A stretch of 64,000 bases of DNA from Ptychodera flava (GCF_041260155.1 NC_091932.1:42110125-42174124); one strand, 5' to 3'. Numbered from the stretch's first letter, positions 1-13,297 are shown. Program-made: numbers and translations. Notes: generated by a model from the sequence alone, not told the origin.

Positions 1-357
1 GCTGGAGGAAAAACGTAGCATCATAATGCCAGGTATTTTGTAGGGATTTGTTCGGGGGGGGGGGAGAGGAGACATATGGTTGGAGAAGACCCTAATCTAG
101 ATGTAAATAAGTCTGAAATATTTGCATAGTGCATTCTAAATCATCGTTCTGTGCATAGATATTGCGTACCCGTCCACAGGCATGACATTTTTCACTCTTT
201 TGAAATAAGAATCGACCATGCATTTGATGACTGTACATCTGTACATATACCAAACTATGGTAACCTGAGTTAACCATATTCATCGGAGATTGATGCGTGT
301 AGTGCCCCGTGTGGTCGTCAAATCATCATAGTTCCCTTCTATACCTGTTTGTACCAT

Positions 358-677
358 TTAAGGTAGCACGCGCCTCGGGGACAGATAGATTGACTCTCAA
401 ACTTTTACAATTCTTTTCTGACCCACTACTTGTGGGGATTCATTTTTTAACTCTTGGTTTAAGAAAATTTCACCGTCTTAGTTTTTCGGAAATTGAATTT
501 TTTTTCTCCATAGAGTGAACACAGGGTTGGTGGATATTTTGAATTTCACATATCAATAAATCTTTGGAATTAGTTACTCTCGTACAAAAATTTGCATGGT
601 GAGCCCTGATTTTTATTCTTGATTTTCAAAGAGAATGGTTGAAATATCCATTACTTGCGAGGAGCATACTACCTTAA
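358..677 (+). repeat. MITE-like element, TTAAGGTAG family, copy 1
   Basis: The copy starts TTAAGGTAG and ends CTACCTTAA, so the ends are inverted repeats that include TTAA. The interior (CGCGCCTCGGGGACAGATA near the left end, a T-rich middle, an AGAGAATGGTTGAAA block near the right end) recurs at 6062, 16095 and 19473 and inverted at 46408. It has no coding capacity. TTAA ends suggest a piggyBac-like non-autonomous element, but that is inference. Confidence 0.7.
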
Positions 678-1880
678 GCCAGAATGCGACTCAGGAACAT
701 ATATTCGGACTCTCACATTTTACGATACTATTCTAGCCGCTGCTTTTGGTGACATACTTTGAACACTTCAGAGGAGGGAAGTTTTTATGGTTTTCGTTTG
801 TTTTGTAAAAATCACAACTCCAATTTTATGCATGGCGTTAACTCTGGGTATAGCGACCATTAACTTTAAATACGAGTACCGATAGATTTTCGGTAATTTC
901 CTTCGTTAATCTGAAACTTTGATCGGTGACTTCTGATTTTGATCTTGATTATAAAAGATAACGGTTTAAAGAATAGAGGAAAATATCAAAACATTGCTAA
1001 TATTTCTGTGTCAATATGCCTATTACATAAATGTACATTCCTTAACCAAGCTGTTTATGAAATGATAGCATAGCCGTTTTTCAAAGTCGCTTGATTTAAG
1101 ATGTTCCGTCATCAACAATTGGGGGGGGGGGGGGGGGGCTGAAACATTTGTAAAATCGATGACATATGCGAAATTGTATCAGTCAAGTGGCGACAGACCT
1201 CCATGTTTCTGCTGATTACTAAAACAGAAACATGTTAAATTCAACTAAAATTTCGAAAGCGTACGTGGTTAACACTTTAATTAATCGTGTTTGAGAAATT
1301 CAACCCAAAAATGTTTGAAAAAAAAGCTTGAATAGAGAATTTATTGTCTGAAGACAATATTTTATTGAATATGCTGTTCGGAAACATTTTTGTCATTCCG
1401 TGAAATTCTCAATTTTAAAATATTTGTTTAAAAAGTCTCTGGGAATGACGTTTTAGTTTTTAATATGAAATAAGCAGATGCTTCATTTGTTTTCACTGCC
1501 CTTTTGAACGACGCGACACGATAGCTCAAGTTGCACGTGAAGTCTTTCCGATATAAACGACACAAAACTTGCATAGAATCGTCATGATTTCAGTGAAAAG
1601 TTGGCAGAGAAATAGGGTGAAAAATGATGGACATTTTGTAAAGGAACAGTGAATTCATCAATTTGAAACGCTATGAATTAAATGTCAACATAGTATAGAA
1701 TTGATAAGCTGACTTATGACCACAATTGTACATGTACAGACGGATGCTGATCAAAGAGACAGATAGCGACAAACAGATAGCGACAAATAGACAGTAAATA
1801 ACAAAAACAGGTACGACACTAACAAACTGTCAAACGAAGACATCACAGAGAATACAACATTTGAAACAGGCGAACTGCGA
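678..1880. other. No gene recognised
   Basis: AT-rich sequence with stops in all frames. The only notable item is an 18-base G run at 1121-1138; a shorter G run lies at 54-64, left of this stretch. Confidence 0.6.
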
Positions 1881-2423
1881 CAAACCGATTAGTATTTTCC
1901 TTTATTTAGTGAAGTGGACGAGATTTATAAGAGATCCTGCAGGGCTGAACAATCCAATACGAACCGGGATACCAAGTAACTGGTAAGTACTATATTTCTT
2001 TTCGTATGGTCAATTTGTCGTGACTTAACGCTATATGACACTTGGGTGGCGTTATTTACACTACTGTCTAACACTCGGCCACATCTCCGCAATGGTAATC
2101 AATACTTGTCTGTGGTGCCTGTAATGTTCAGTATATATTACAAAATAGCCTCTAAAGTTAATGTTGAATTATAATTACAAGTTATCATTATGCAAGTTTT
2201 TTCAGTCTTTCCGCACACTGTTTTATTGTCAGTCAAGCCCAGCAGGAAGTCTTTATAGAATTTTTTCTCATTATCAGCCAAGTAGTAGTTTCAAGAAGAT
2301 TTCAAGAAACACAGTAAATCAATATTTCTGACTGAGAATTCGCTATCATTATTGATTCATTGATTTTACCATATTTATTTTAATTGACATTTGGATGCAA
2401 TTTCATTGTTTTTCCATGCCCAG

Positions 2424-2595
2424 GACAATTTACACTGAAATGGAAGTTCTGGACTGTGCCATGGAATGTTCAAGGCTGGGGGAATGTTGGTCGTTTTTCC
2501 ATGACAACACAACCGCGAAATGCTTTACACAGACTTTACCCGAGTTTACTCCACGGCTCTACGTCAAGGCCAATACTTTCTGCTCCGATTGCTGA
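2424..2595 (+). CDS. Terminal exon of a PAN/apple-like protein (partial gene)
   Basis: A pyrimidine-rich acceptor ending in CCCAG at 2423 opens a 56-codon frame that ends in TGA at 2593-2595. The peptide is cysteine-rich (CAMECSRLGECW, then AKCFTQ, then NTFCSDC at the end), the spacing expected of a PAN/apple module, which usually mediates protein or sugar binding outside the cell. A good donor (AACTG then GTAAGT) lies at 1982/1983 and would join in the right phase (phase 2) to give ...SNWTIYTEMEVLDC. The frame upstream of that donor is open back to about 1790 but has no ATG, so earlier exons are missing or that exon is untranslated. I see no signal peptide. The domain name rests on cysteine pattern only. 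Confidence 0.45.
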
Positions 2596-2599
2596 TGGG

Positions 2600-3660
2600 A
2601 CGGTTAAAAAGCAACAGCAGTCTATAGGTAGACCCAATTACCACGTGATCCAAAGGAACCAACTGAAAACTCACCTGCGATGATCGGGATGTGAAGCATA
2701 GTCCTAAACCAATGGTGTCCATCGGTAATCGTGGCAGTCACGCTGGTTGTCAAGCAGGTGACCATACAAAAACAACCGTGTTGCGGGACTGTATAACGCT
2801 ACTGACGCTTACGGGTAAATGAAGCTGACTCACCTCTGTGACCATATATGGATGCCAGTATATGCAAATTTACGGTGACGGAGGACCTTTCATTAAAAGA
2901 GCGGTTTTTATCAGCTTTTTCACAAAACAAATTAATGAACTTGGCACATTTTAAAAAGAAGAATAATAGATTAACACCATGTACATCGTTAATGTCAACA
3001 TGCACTGATACGAGAAACTGGGATTGATCGTGGATTGAGGAATGCCATTTGAAAGCCCCCACTCAATTATCATATTTATCTAATATAAATATTATCTAAT
3101 TGATAAAATATTCAATGGAAAACAAAAGAATGACAAACTGTTAATGAGCTATTGACACATTTGCTAATGCGAGAACCTGGAATTGAGAAGGGCGCCTTTA
3201 AGCTTTTTTTACTATCCCTATATTTATGAAGAAGATTGTCCGTAGATAACCTCTAGAACACATTCAATAGTATATGCGTAGCGCTCTCCGTGTTGACATC
3301 AAGACAATATTTCAAGAGTAAAGTGTTAGTTCTGACAAACCATACAAACACATCTGGGATATCATTGCCATGATGCGAAATTGGACTCATGAAAGCAGGT
3401 TGGGGAGTGGTTGAAGGGCAATGCCTCGTTTTTTTGATGTTCGTTCATTTACTTAATATATTTCATCGATCGTGGACAATTTATGAATTCTCTCCACAAG
3501 TGCGTGAATCTAATAGACGAGCTTTGGGTCAGTCCCATAAGAGTGTGTGGTAATTTCTATTGAATAGAGTCCATCACTGTACTTTAACAATCCTTAAAAT
3601 GACATGATACAAAAGACAGAAACATTCCAATGTACATTAATGCATTTTACTTAAATTTGC
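2600..3660. other. No gene recognised between PAN exon and FAM187-like gene
   Basis: AT-rich sequence with no long frame, no paired splice sites and no repeat that I could match elsewhere in the window. Confidence 0.5.
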
Positions 3661-3661
3661 C

Positions 3662-3667
3662 TTTATT
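3662..3667 (-). terminator. Polyadenylation signal AATAAA of the FAM187-like gene
   Basis: AATAAA on the minus strand about 110 bases downstream of the stop codon at 3777-3779, a normal spacing for a short 3' UTR. Confidence 0.55.
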
Positions 3668-3776
3668 ATTTGATGTTAAACCAATACAGAACAGCATTGA
3701 GACAGCAAGCAGATATTGCCGCATCGAAGAAAATACTCTTAGTCGATACAATAATCGTTTAATACGGCCTTCATTG

Positions 3777-6700
3777 TCACTGTGATAAGTGTTTCCTGGA
3801 GTAACGGTGCCTTATCACCATGACTACGATAAAGACTGTTGTCAGAATGATGAAGTAGATGAATAGGTAGCCAAAGTATTGCCAAGCACCTGAAAAAAAG
3901 TGATTGTGTAAGACTGTTGGCTAAATCGCCAACTTGTGACGTCATAATTTGTAAGATCAGTGATCACAATAAGCCCCTTTATTGCATGCTTCGAATATCG
4001 AACGCCGCGCGCTCCACTAGGATTCAACGTGACCTTTGGTGGTGGGGTGGGGTGGCGCATAGTCAATATTGACTGAAACGAACCAGAACTATTTTCAAGT
4101 TTACAACGTTTGGAGTTAGCAATGTTCAAACTACATGTTTTACGCAGGAAATCTGATCTTCAAAAAAGTTCACCTAAAAATATTTGATAAACCGCATAAC
4201 AGTGATTTAAATATATCAATGCGCCATTCGATGATGAATACAGGTCTATTTTTAACGGATTTTGTTCTTAAAATGATTAAAGCATTTAATTACCATTTGC
4301 CAATAAACATAAACATTTGGAGTGAAAACTATATGTAAGACAGGTATGTAATAAAAACAGTTAATATAGCCAAAACAAGGGACTATGGTTAGCTACCCTA
4401 AGGCACAAAATCCCTTGTTTGGACGATAAGATGACTGTTTCATCCTAGCCTTTATCCTGTAAATGTTTGGGTGTTCAAGATGTCACAGTTTTCAGACAGA
4501 ACGCTATAGAGCAATATCAAACGCGTTGCTATTTATAATTATCAGCGACTGCATAAGACACGCTCAGTCCAAAGGATATGTATTTCTATGCAAAGCTGTC
4601 ATCCGTTTGTTTCGCAAAGAATGAGTACGGAGAATTACAAGTGTAAAAATTCTGGTCAACAATATAAAGGAAATGTTGATGTCCTGTATATTTTTGGAGA
4701 AGAAAAAGTCCTGCTATATAATTTCCATGTTTTGACGCCATCGTTGTTATAATTGTGTCGCTTTGAACATGGTGGTTATTAGATAAATTTTGCTGCGTTT
4801 GCCAAGAAAAACTTTTTACAGGCATTTTATTCGATAATGATCGCAGCAATCTACAAGCTGAACGATTTTATTGAAAGGTGTATAAGACCGTAGGAAATTA
4901 CCTTTATTCACCAATGGCTTCGTTACTGTATGGAAGAAAAAGAAACGTGGGAGGTCAGTGTACATTTCATTATGCCGTTTCATCCAAAAACGAAAACGGC
5001 AAAGTTTTGGTGAATTTGTGGAACGCATTGCTGTATGACAAGTGTTTTCGTAAACTCGCTCATGTGAATATTTTCATGAACAAAATGAAGTAGAAATACT
5101 TGGAAGAACATTTTAAAGGTAAAATCAGGTGGTAATCACTTAAAATACTTACAATACTTAAAGTGTTGTGCAGATACCCGCTTTGAGTGGGATTTAGTTA
5201 TTATCAGTAAATGTGAGAAACTACAAATGTATCTAAAGAACAATGGAATATTGGCAAGTTACCTTTAAGCCTGAAGTCCGCCACTTTTCTGCCCTTAATC
5301 CAACAAGTGTACGATCCTGAATCAAATCTCACGAGATCTCGTATATGCAACACGTTCATGACGTCAATTTTCATCCTACTCTGTCCTCTGTGCAATTCTG
5401 AAGATTTCAACGTTTTGGTTCCATTCATCCACGTGATCGGAGTTGTCATAGAACCCCTGTCATTGGAAGATTATTTATTTCTATGAAGATAATGCACTCC
5501 AATATTTGTTTCACACACAAACTTAAAACAAAGTAACTAAATTTCATTCACATATATCCACTCTTTACTGCATCACAAGTGCGTACATGCGTAAATTAGT
5601 TAGGTTGTCATGAGTGAAACACTTACCCAGGGCACTGAAGCCGCACGCTCTCACCAAAAACTCGTCGGACAATTTTCGTTTGGAGTTTACCTAGAGGCAC
5701 TGAAAAGGGAAAGTTTTATTGGAAGCTGAAATAGTGTAGGATAAAGATGTTCAAATACGACTCCAGTGTATAAAGGGTGAAGGCCAAGAAAGTTTATTGT
5801 AGGATCTGTCTTTATGTAGAAGAAGAGTTTTGAGTATGAGTGTTAAATCTGACTTAAAAATTATCAATTACATTAAAGGTATACTGTCACCTGTTCCAAA
5901 ATTGCCACAGTTACCATGGAAAGAGAAAATCTAACCAATCACAGATTTTAAGCGGGTCGCCGCTTTTTACAAACAGCGCCGTCACATGGGCATTTTGATA
6001 CCACGGAACGCCCTCTTTGGCCATATATGGGCATATTTAGATTACAGGTGACTGTATACCTTTAAGGAAGAATGCGCATCGAGGACAGATATTTGGACCT
6101 TCAAATTTTTACAATACGTTTTTGAGTCTACTGCTCGGGATGGGGGGGGGGGGGGCTTATTTTGAAATTCATGGATGAAATATAGTTTTCACCGGCTTAT
6201 TTGTGTGAATATCGAAAAGATTCCCGTATATTAACACAGGAATGGTGGCCATTTTGAATTTCAGGTGAAGGTAAGTATTTAGTAATTTCTCTATAGTTAA
6301 TTTTGCACGGTGATCCCTCATTTTTACTCTTTATTCCGAAAAGGAATGGTTTAAAGTTTCCTTCTGGAAGGTTCGATATCGTGGCGCGTAATACCATAAC
6401 TAACTCACTTTCCAATGAAACATTCCTTCAAATACAACTGCACATCTCGTGAATGCACAGTCGTCTAGATTTCTTTCCCACTTTTAGCGCCGACTGCAAT
6501 AGTGAGTGCGCAGCCAGCGGCAGAAACGGGGCAGGGAACCGGACTGGAACGTACAGGGGCTTCTCAGTTTCTACAGATATGCCTCTGCTGGTTCCTCCCT
6601 TGTGCTCAAATACAAATATCGAAATATTCCAGATGTCTTGCGGATATAACATGTGAAAGTTGTAAAGCTTTTATACAGTCCGTTGTTATCAACGGTGAAT

Positions 6701-9700
6701 GTTATAGAAATAACGGGCGACGCGCTGACCATTAACTTTTATTTGTGGGCAAGGGCGAGAGGAAAGCCAAAAATTAACGGGCGAGGCTTGCCGAGCCCGT
6801 TAATTTGGCTTTCCTCGAGCCCGCGCCCACAAATAAACGTTAATGGTCAGAGCGGAGTCTGTTATTTCCATTATATTATCAGCGAACCCGAGAAATCCGT
6901 CAAAATTTGCGAAAATTTCCGGAGCGAACGACAACTGGGCCCCAGAAACTGAGCAATACGCGACGCACTGTCACGCGCGCTGTAAAAATTGGCAAATCCG
7001 GAGATGTTTTCAGAAAAAAGTATCTCAACATGACCTACAAGTGCTTCATTTTATTTTGTGATTGATGGTGATTTACGTTTGAGCTGTAAAGTTACGATAC
7101 TTTGAGTTGTTAATCTTATTATTCATATTCACGGGCATGTAAACGAACCATTACTGTGTATTTGTGGTCAGTCACGTGGTTCAGCTCGACCAATCAAAAT
7201 GCGACAGGCAGGGCATGGTAATATAATTGTCTTTAAAGGGCTGTGTACAGTGACTGCAAACTGGGCGTTATGATCGGTCGGTCATTCACCGTACCATAAG
7301 CGATGTGTATACCCAAGTGTAAAATATTTGAAAAGTGCATAAATGTATATTTGACTTACCTGTGTGATCAATACTTGACTCCATTTTTGGTAGGCTGGTT
7401 CCGTCATCTGAAATCGTAAATGTTGGTGATAGTTAGATTAAGGGCCGATACAAAGCTATGCTGTATTCTTTAATTTACAGTATATCAACCAGTCATACAG
7501 ATGGAAATTTTGATAAATTATCATACTGTCATGCAACAAGTGTCATATTTGGTTGTTGCTATCACAACATACAACCTTGCTCCCTTATCGTCTGGTATAA
7601 ATGCCATAACGCGGTCGTTGAAGCATCATACACTCGATGACTGGCAAGGCAGGGCATTCCCGACCGGATGTTCCATGAGGAAATTGCAGGCACTAGGCTT
7701 GGAATGCATCATGGAATAAAACGAATGCATAAAGTCTAACAGGCAACGTATTCTGCAGTGAACACTAGCGTCTGAGAGATGAGAGGCTATGAGCTCGCAC
7801 GTGGCTACTAGCATTTTCTTTTTCTTGTGTGTAATTGTAGATTGTCTGGTTATGCACGCGTACATGTCTTGGAAAACAAGATAAATCTAAGCAATTATAA
7901 AAACTAAGTTTATAATCAAATTTTAAATGTTCACAAATTGAAATCTGATTCGTTACTATCATCATGTACTTAACCTGTATTATCGCAAGGTTCATGGCAA
8001 ATGTCGATCATCTTTTCATCCTTGCGGTGCACGAAAATTTTTCGGTGACGATCGGAAAGTTTCGTAGAGGAACAGGGTAGACCATACGCATACTGATCGA
8101 GTAACACCTCGGCAAAGCAGTAACCTATGACAAAAATCGAATCGGTGAATAATCATTTGTTAAAAAATTGACAAAAAAAAAAGAAAAACGAATTTAAACA
8201 AATACAAACTGATTCCTTTATTTGATCTACCCAATTTTGAACTGATAAACACAACCTTTCCAATTCATTCATAAAAAGTGCGTACATTTACATAATTTTA
8301 GCATTTTTCAGAGTCACAGTGAGCAACGAAAGGTCCACAATTTGACATGTCAAAAGGCATGGTACAGGTGTGCGTGTCCGTTGACTTTTCATAATCTGAA
8401 AATAAGACTTTGGAAACTGCCGGTAGATTAATTTTGTCCGCTCTATTCTGGGATATAGTATGTACACCACAACGCTAGGTATTTGTCACTGGTTGTGGTC
8501 AATGTTTTCATGAGGATAGAAAGCTTGTTGAAGAAGACCTAATCAAGGTGTTAAATATTTACATGATGGAATATATACAAATAAAATTTTCACCACTCAA
8601 ATTTCCTGTATCCCGCAGGACAAAACATACCAACTACGCTTAGCATCCATTTGATTTGATAAAGATTGTAGATATTTTTTTATTTATTCATTTATTTATT
8701 TATTTTTATTGATATTTGGCAGCAGAGGTACTATACAGTAATTTCCATCGGGGCCCATTCAGAAAACAAAATTTGAATAACTACAGATCACAGAAATACG
8801 TACACGAAGAGAAAAACTACAGGGAATACTCTGATATAATCTTTCAAGATCTGATTTCAAGATTCTGATATAATCTTTCAAGTTACATTTGAAGGTATAA
8901 AGACCTAGTACTGTGATATCTATATGAAAGGCATTCCACTCTTTAGACCCTCGGAAGTGTAACCTACGTTGACCAGCTTTTGAAATACATCGTGGAACAT
9001 AACAGACCTGTCGATACGCAGATCGTGTGTTATGATCATGAACATTGCAGTTGTAGAGTAAATAAGCTGAATAAATTTTTGGACAAATTCAATTCATACA
9101 TTTAAAAAGTAAAATTGCCATTTAAACATTAATGAACTGATCAATTGCTTGAATGACATGTGACAAGGTGGCCTGGTGGAAGGAAGAGTATTGTACTTGT
9201 CCTATGATTACAACAGAGTGAACTATAAATGAAAGAACAAATTCACCTGTTTTCACACATCATTTTTTTGTTTAGAAATCGATTTTCTGTTGTTTACCAA
9301 CAACAGCTCCATAAAAAACATAATGCTGCTGTATGTGATAAACACGCGTTATGTTTTAATCACGGACTATCTTGTGCACATTGGAATATATGACGTGGAG
9401 TTCCCCGCTTACCCATTCGAACTCTTTCTCCTTCCTCGCCACACTTGCTACAATCACTCCATTCGCTCCATTTGGTGTATAAACGCACGCCCTCTTTAGT
9501 TTCATCGGTGAGAGGCGTTTCCGGTTCTGTGAGAAACACTTCATGGACATCACTCTCTTCTTTGACTTCCACATTGTACATTCCTAGGATTCTTCAACAG
9601 AAATTGGAAAACTTGTTTTACTGCCAATGTATTTTGAACAGAAATTAAACATAAGTCTACCATTCGAGCATTCTTGAACACTCCACGAATTCTAGTTAGG

Positions 9701-12700
9701 ATTTTTGATCAAACTTTTGGATCACTCAAGTATCCAGAGGCACCGATGAAATAAAAATTCAAAACAAGATGCATTGTTACTCGTCTGGTTTAAAAATTCT
9801 ACGCGGCGGACACTCATCTCACTTAAAAAAGAAACAAAAGTGTCGGGCTATTGAAACAAGATATTTCGTCGGCTGTTGTTATTTGTTTGCTTTACATTTT
9901 TACCTCATAGAATGCGTACTATCTACTTGTCGTCTGCCTGTGCCAATGATTTGTATCACAAATATCACACTCACTTTCCATCTTTGATGGCTCTGCATCG
10001 ATATATCCCGGCATCCTCTGGTGAAGACCTCCTAATTTGCATAGACATGGTTTCTGTCAAGACAACGCGATTGTCTTCTTCGTCGTCATGGAAATCAAAT
10101 GCTATTTCCACTTCACGTGATCCGACATCGTCAACGATTTCCTTGAACCAGTGTACATGCTCACTTGACCTAGAACTTCAAGGAAAAGATGATTAGAGTG
10201 TTAAACTGAGGAAAGGTCAAATTCTGAAACGTACCAGATGACGGCCTATATGTACTGATAACGTCCACAAGTCTGTTCTTCAACACACGCTTGTATTCTC
10301 GCAATTGATGTTCATGTCTTGTAACTGAACACTTGGACTACACAGACTTAGTCTGAAAATAGCGCAAGCAGGCAACAAAACCACATTTACTAATGTAGGT
10401 TTACGTAAATGGTGGTCAGATGCAAAAATGTTATCCGACCTCCATTCTTGAAAGTTAATCATATTTGTTACATTTTCTTTATTCAAAAGAACAGCATTAC
10501 ATTATGAATGATGAGATAGACCGACGGGTAATTTTGGAATGAATTTCCAGTACAAGCATATCGTATGATAACACTTACCAAGGGTCACATGGCATATTTA
10601 TGTGTTGTGTTTGATGGGTTACCAACGCCATGATAAGATTCTCCTTTATGCAGTACGCCGCCGTGTTCCTCTTTACGCTGTCATGTTCATCTGCGCTGTT
10701 GCCAAGTAACCGACGGATCAGAACTCCGCCTGAAATAGGCTGATCCGTTTCAACAGGTGCAGATGAGACAGCTCTTGGCTCACTCAAACGAGTCTCGGGG
10801 CTTTCTATGTCAGGAAACAGATCAACAGACTCTTCACCGTTGGCTACCATTTTTTTGAAGTCACCAAGTAAATTATCCACTGTTTCATCTTCTCCGATGA
10901 CGTCAGCCAGATTAAACATTGCTTCCATGGCAACATTTTCTGAGGGACTGTCTGAAAATTTCACTTCCTTGTCGCCCGGTATTATCTTGGCAACCAGTGA
11001 TGACGTCACGTTCCGGTAGCTGTCGTCCATCAGAGCATCCTCACCACCTTTTGATGTTGAAGTTGCTTTGCTTTCGTTTGCAGATTTTTGTCTTCCTCCA
11101 GAAAGCTTCTCACTTTCCTCGGTGCCACTCCTTCACCTTGCTTGGAACAATTGATATTTTTTCCGTCGTCATCGACACAAATATGGACTGTATACTTGAC
11201 ATGATATTCTTTTCGTTTGTCCAAGAATTCCTGTGGTACTGCGATAAGACCGCTATCACTGTGATTCAGCGTTTCGTCTCCGTATTCTACAAACAAATCA
11301 CTTTTCATCGGAACCTTTCTTTTTCCCTTTTCATTTTCATCGAGTAGCTGACTTCCAAAGGCTTCTGGTCCTACCCCCAAGCGTGATGTCGATTCTGTAG
11401 GTTTCTTGTTACTTTTCTCCAAAGACACTGAATTCGAGTAGTCATCGCCATCCGATTCTAATTTTACCGTGGTGTCGTTAGCTTTCCCGGTTTCGCTCAA
11501 ACTCATTTCATCATCATCATCATCATCATCATCTTCGTCTTCTAAAGGTATACTGCTATTCGACTCATCGACTGTAAGTTTTTCGTTGTTTGTCCGACCA
11601 GATTCCTTCAAAATTACATCTTTACTGTTTGTCGAATTCATCTTCACTGATTGGGACATGCTATCATTGTCGGGTTCTTCAACACTTCGGATTGCTAATC
11701 TATGAGGTATAACGTTGTTGTTTCCGCCGCCTAGGTAGAGAGTATCGTCTCCGAGTATAGCTCCTAATAGACGAGACACAAGTTTTCCTTCTGCAAACGC
11801 AGACGACAGGCGTTTGCCTAGTGTATCAAGGTTCGAAACGTCTGATTGGTTCATTCTCATGTTCGCGATGTGAAACTCGACATGATTGGATGTGTCGCTG
11901 CCATCACTATCGACATCGATGGTGATGTTATCGACGTATCTATCGACCAAGTTTGACATATCATCAGAGAATTCTTCGACATCATGGAACCGAAAGTTCC
12001 CGAAGAAACCCGATAGAGCATTTCGCAATGCCGATAGTTTGTAGTCGGTGACCTCCCTTAAAATTTGCTTCTTTAATTTAGAATTCCGATGTGAACTCCC
12101 TTTTGCTGTAAAATAAGACACTATGAATTATTTTCTCAAAACTAAATAACCTATTTGACAACAAATATTTCAATACGATCGATTATATTTGACCGAGAAT
12201 TTCACCTTCAATTGTGCCGAATGGAAATGCAGCTTTTTATGAAGAACTAGTTTCGCATACAAATCAAAATCAAACAACAAAGTGCTTTAAATTTCTAAAC
12301 AGTAGACTAAATACTGGAAGGATAATGACAAGGAGCAAAACAATCCATGGGCAGGATATTGAATGGGAAATAGAAAGTTGGGGAAATAGGAAGAGGAGTA
12401 GAAGTAAATAACGAATAGATATCAATGGAAAGATCACTGCCTAGCAATAGTTACACGGTGTTTGGTAAGCGAAGTTCGAAATTTCGAGGATATATTCGAG
12501 TTTGATGTGCAATTGCCTTATTGTTCCCTTCTGCGATATAACTTTAAAATTTGTTATATCGTCAATTCTTTAAAACATTTACTGACATTGGCGCGATGTC
12601 CGTGACATCACTTGTCTTTCACAAAAATCATAGATTGACTACTTTTGCTAATATTATCAAGAATATACTCACAATAAGAGATTGTCAAAAGTATCAGAAC

Positions 12701-12730
12701 CAACACAATTTGTAAAGATACTTTTTTCAT
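3777..12730 (-). CDS. FAM187-like two-Ig single-pass membrane protein, ten coding exons
   Basis: Exons, minus strand: 12730-12673, 12105-10579, 10169-9975, 9591-9413, 8124-7975, 7407-7360, 5699-5627, 5456-5263, 4925-4902, 3889-3777. All have GT-AG borders and joining phases. The product begins with a signal peptide (MKKVSLQIVLVLILLTISY). A long acidic, Ser/Asn-rich region from exon 2 follows, with a run of nine Asp. Next comes an Ig domain (MPCDPW, then HWFKE, then DAGIYRCRA), a TSP1-like WSEWSDCSKCG...RVRMGYC segment, and a second Ig domain (VRLQCPG, then ITWMNG, then DSGSYTCW). It ends in a membrane helix (FIYFIILTTVFIVVMVI) and a short basic tail, RHRYSRKHLSQ. This Ig, WxxWxxC, Ig, TM order is what I know of FAM187 proteins, though exon 2 makes it about 850 residues, far longer than usual. 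Exon 2 does not stay in one frame: frames overlap at 11135-11032, so there is either an unseen small intron or a one-base change. The gene is head to head with the Ig gene at 13298. Function is unknown; a cell-surface role is likely. Confidence 0.72.
5873..6065. repeat. 193-bp MITE, TTAAAGGTATACTGTCACCTG ends, copy 1
   Basis: The inverted ends are TTAAAGGTATACTGTCACCT and AGGTGACTGTATACCTTTAA. The interior (GCCACAGTTACCATGGAAAG and ATATATGGGCATAT) matches the copy at 56174-56366. It lies in an intron of the FAM187-like gene. Confidence 0.8.
6062..6402 (+). repeat. MITE-like element, TTAAGGTAG family, copy 2
   Basis: Starts TTAAGGAAG with the GCGCATCGAGGACAGATAT block, and abuts or shares TTAA with the preceding MITE. 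It contains a G run (6142-6155). The right end is degraded, so the end coordinate is approximate. Confidence 0.55.
6695..6880. repeat. Foldback element, ~85-bp arms
   Basis: The left arm (CGCTGACCATTAACTTTTATT, AGGAAAGCCAAAAATTAACG) is mirrored on the right (CGTTAATTTGGCTTTCCT, AATAAACGTTAATGGTCAG), with the centre near 6788. Long, GC-rich, imperfect arms and no ORF fit a non-autonomous foldback DNA element in an intron. Confidence 0.7.
8298..8395 (-). other. Possible alternative terminal exon of the FAM187-like gene
   Basis: A strong acceptor (TCTTATTTTCAG) at 8396 precedes a stretch that joins in phase to the exon ending at 9413 and reads 31 residues to a TAA at 8298-8300. The peptide has five cysteines (THTCTMPF, MSNCGPF, VAHCDSEKC). 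Use of this exon would replace the second Ig domain and the membrane helix, giving a secreted form. It could also be chance. Confidence 0.3.
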
Positions 12731-13297
12731 CTTTTGGTGTCATTGGAACAGACGATAAAGATGAGTGAGTCCGATCTTGCTGTAGGTTGCCGATCCTTGT
12801 CGGTTTCTGTATGCGTATGTGGATCGATCGAACTTGAAAACCGAATACAAGCATCGAATTCGAAAAAGTGTTCCAGTGTACGCGTGGTGCAGATTTGCAT
12901 AAGCGGTGGACCGAGTGCAATGTTCAGCGCAGTGCGTCGAATATGGCGCGCATCCTCATTCAGCCAACAGTTTTTCACTTCCAGAAATTTGGTTCAAAAA
13001 TACAAGATTGCTTTGCAATTACGATGAAATCACGAAACATTAATAACTTACTTGAAAGATTCCAAACTGTGGATACCTGATGGTTGTTGAACTGTTAAAC
13101 TTAGTCCAAGAATTTGCACTACATCGCACGAGGTGCGATGAAGTCGATGCGCGCTGAGGCGAAAATGTTCGAAAATCGGCACTTTTCGAACGATTGAGCA
13201 ACGGTTCGCACTTGGACAGTTTACGGGCGATTAAATGTGACGGACCTTGTGAAATCACAAGCTGACAAAATGACTTTCGACGTCATTTTGTTCAAGT
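12731..13297. promoter_or_regulatory. Shared upstream region of the two head-to-head Ig genes
   Basis: The start codons of the FAM187-like gene (12730, minus) and the single-Ig gene (13298, plus) lie 567 bp apart and point away from each other. Both promoters and 5' UTRs must lie here unless upstream noncoding exons exist. The segment is richer in CpG than its surroundings and holds a small palindrome, CATCGCACGAGGTGCGATG (near 13121-13141). No TATA box is convincing. Confidence 0.5.

Noticed and set aside
10919-11347. 142-codon plus-strand frame
   Set aside because: Antisense shadow of the long acidic exon of the FAM187-like gene.
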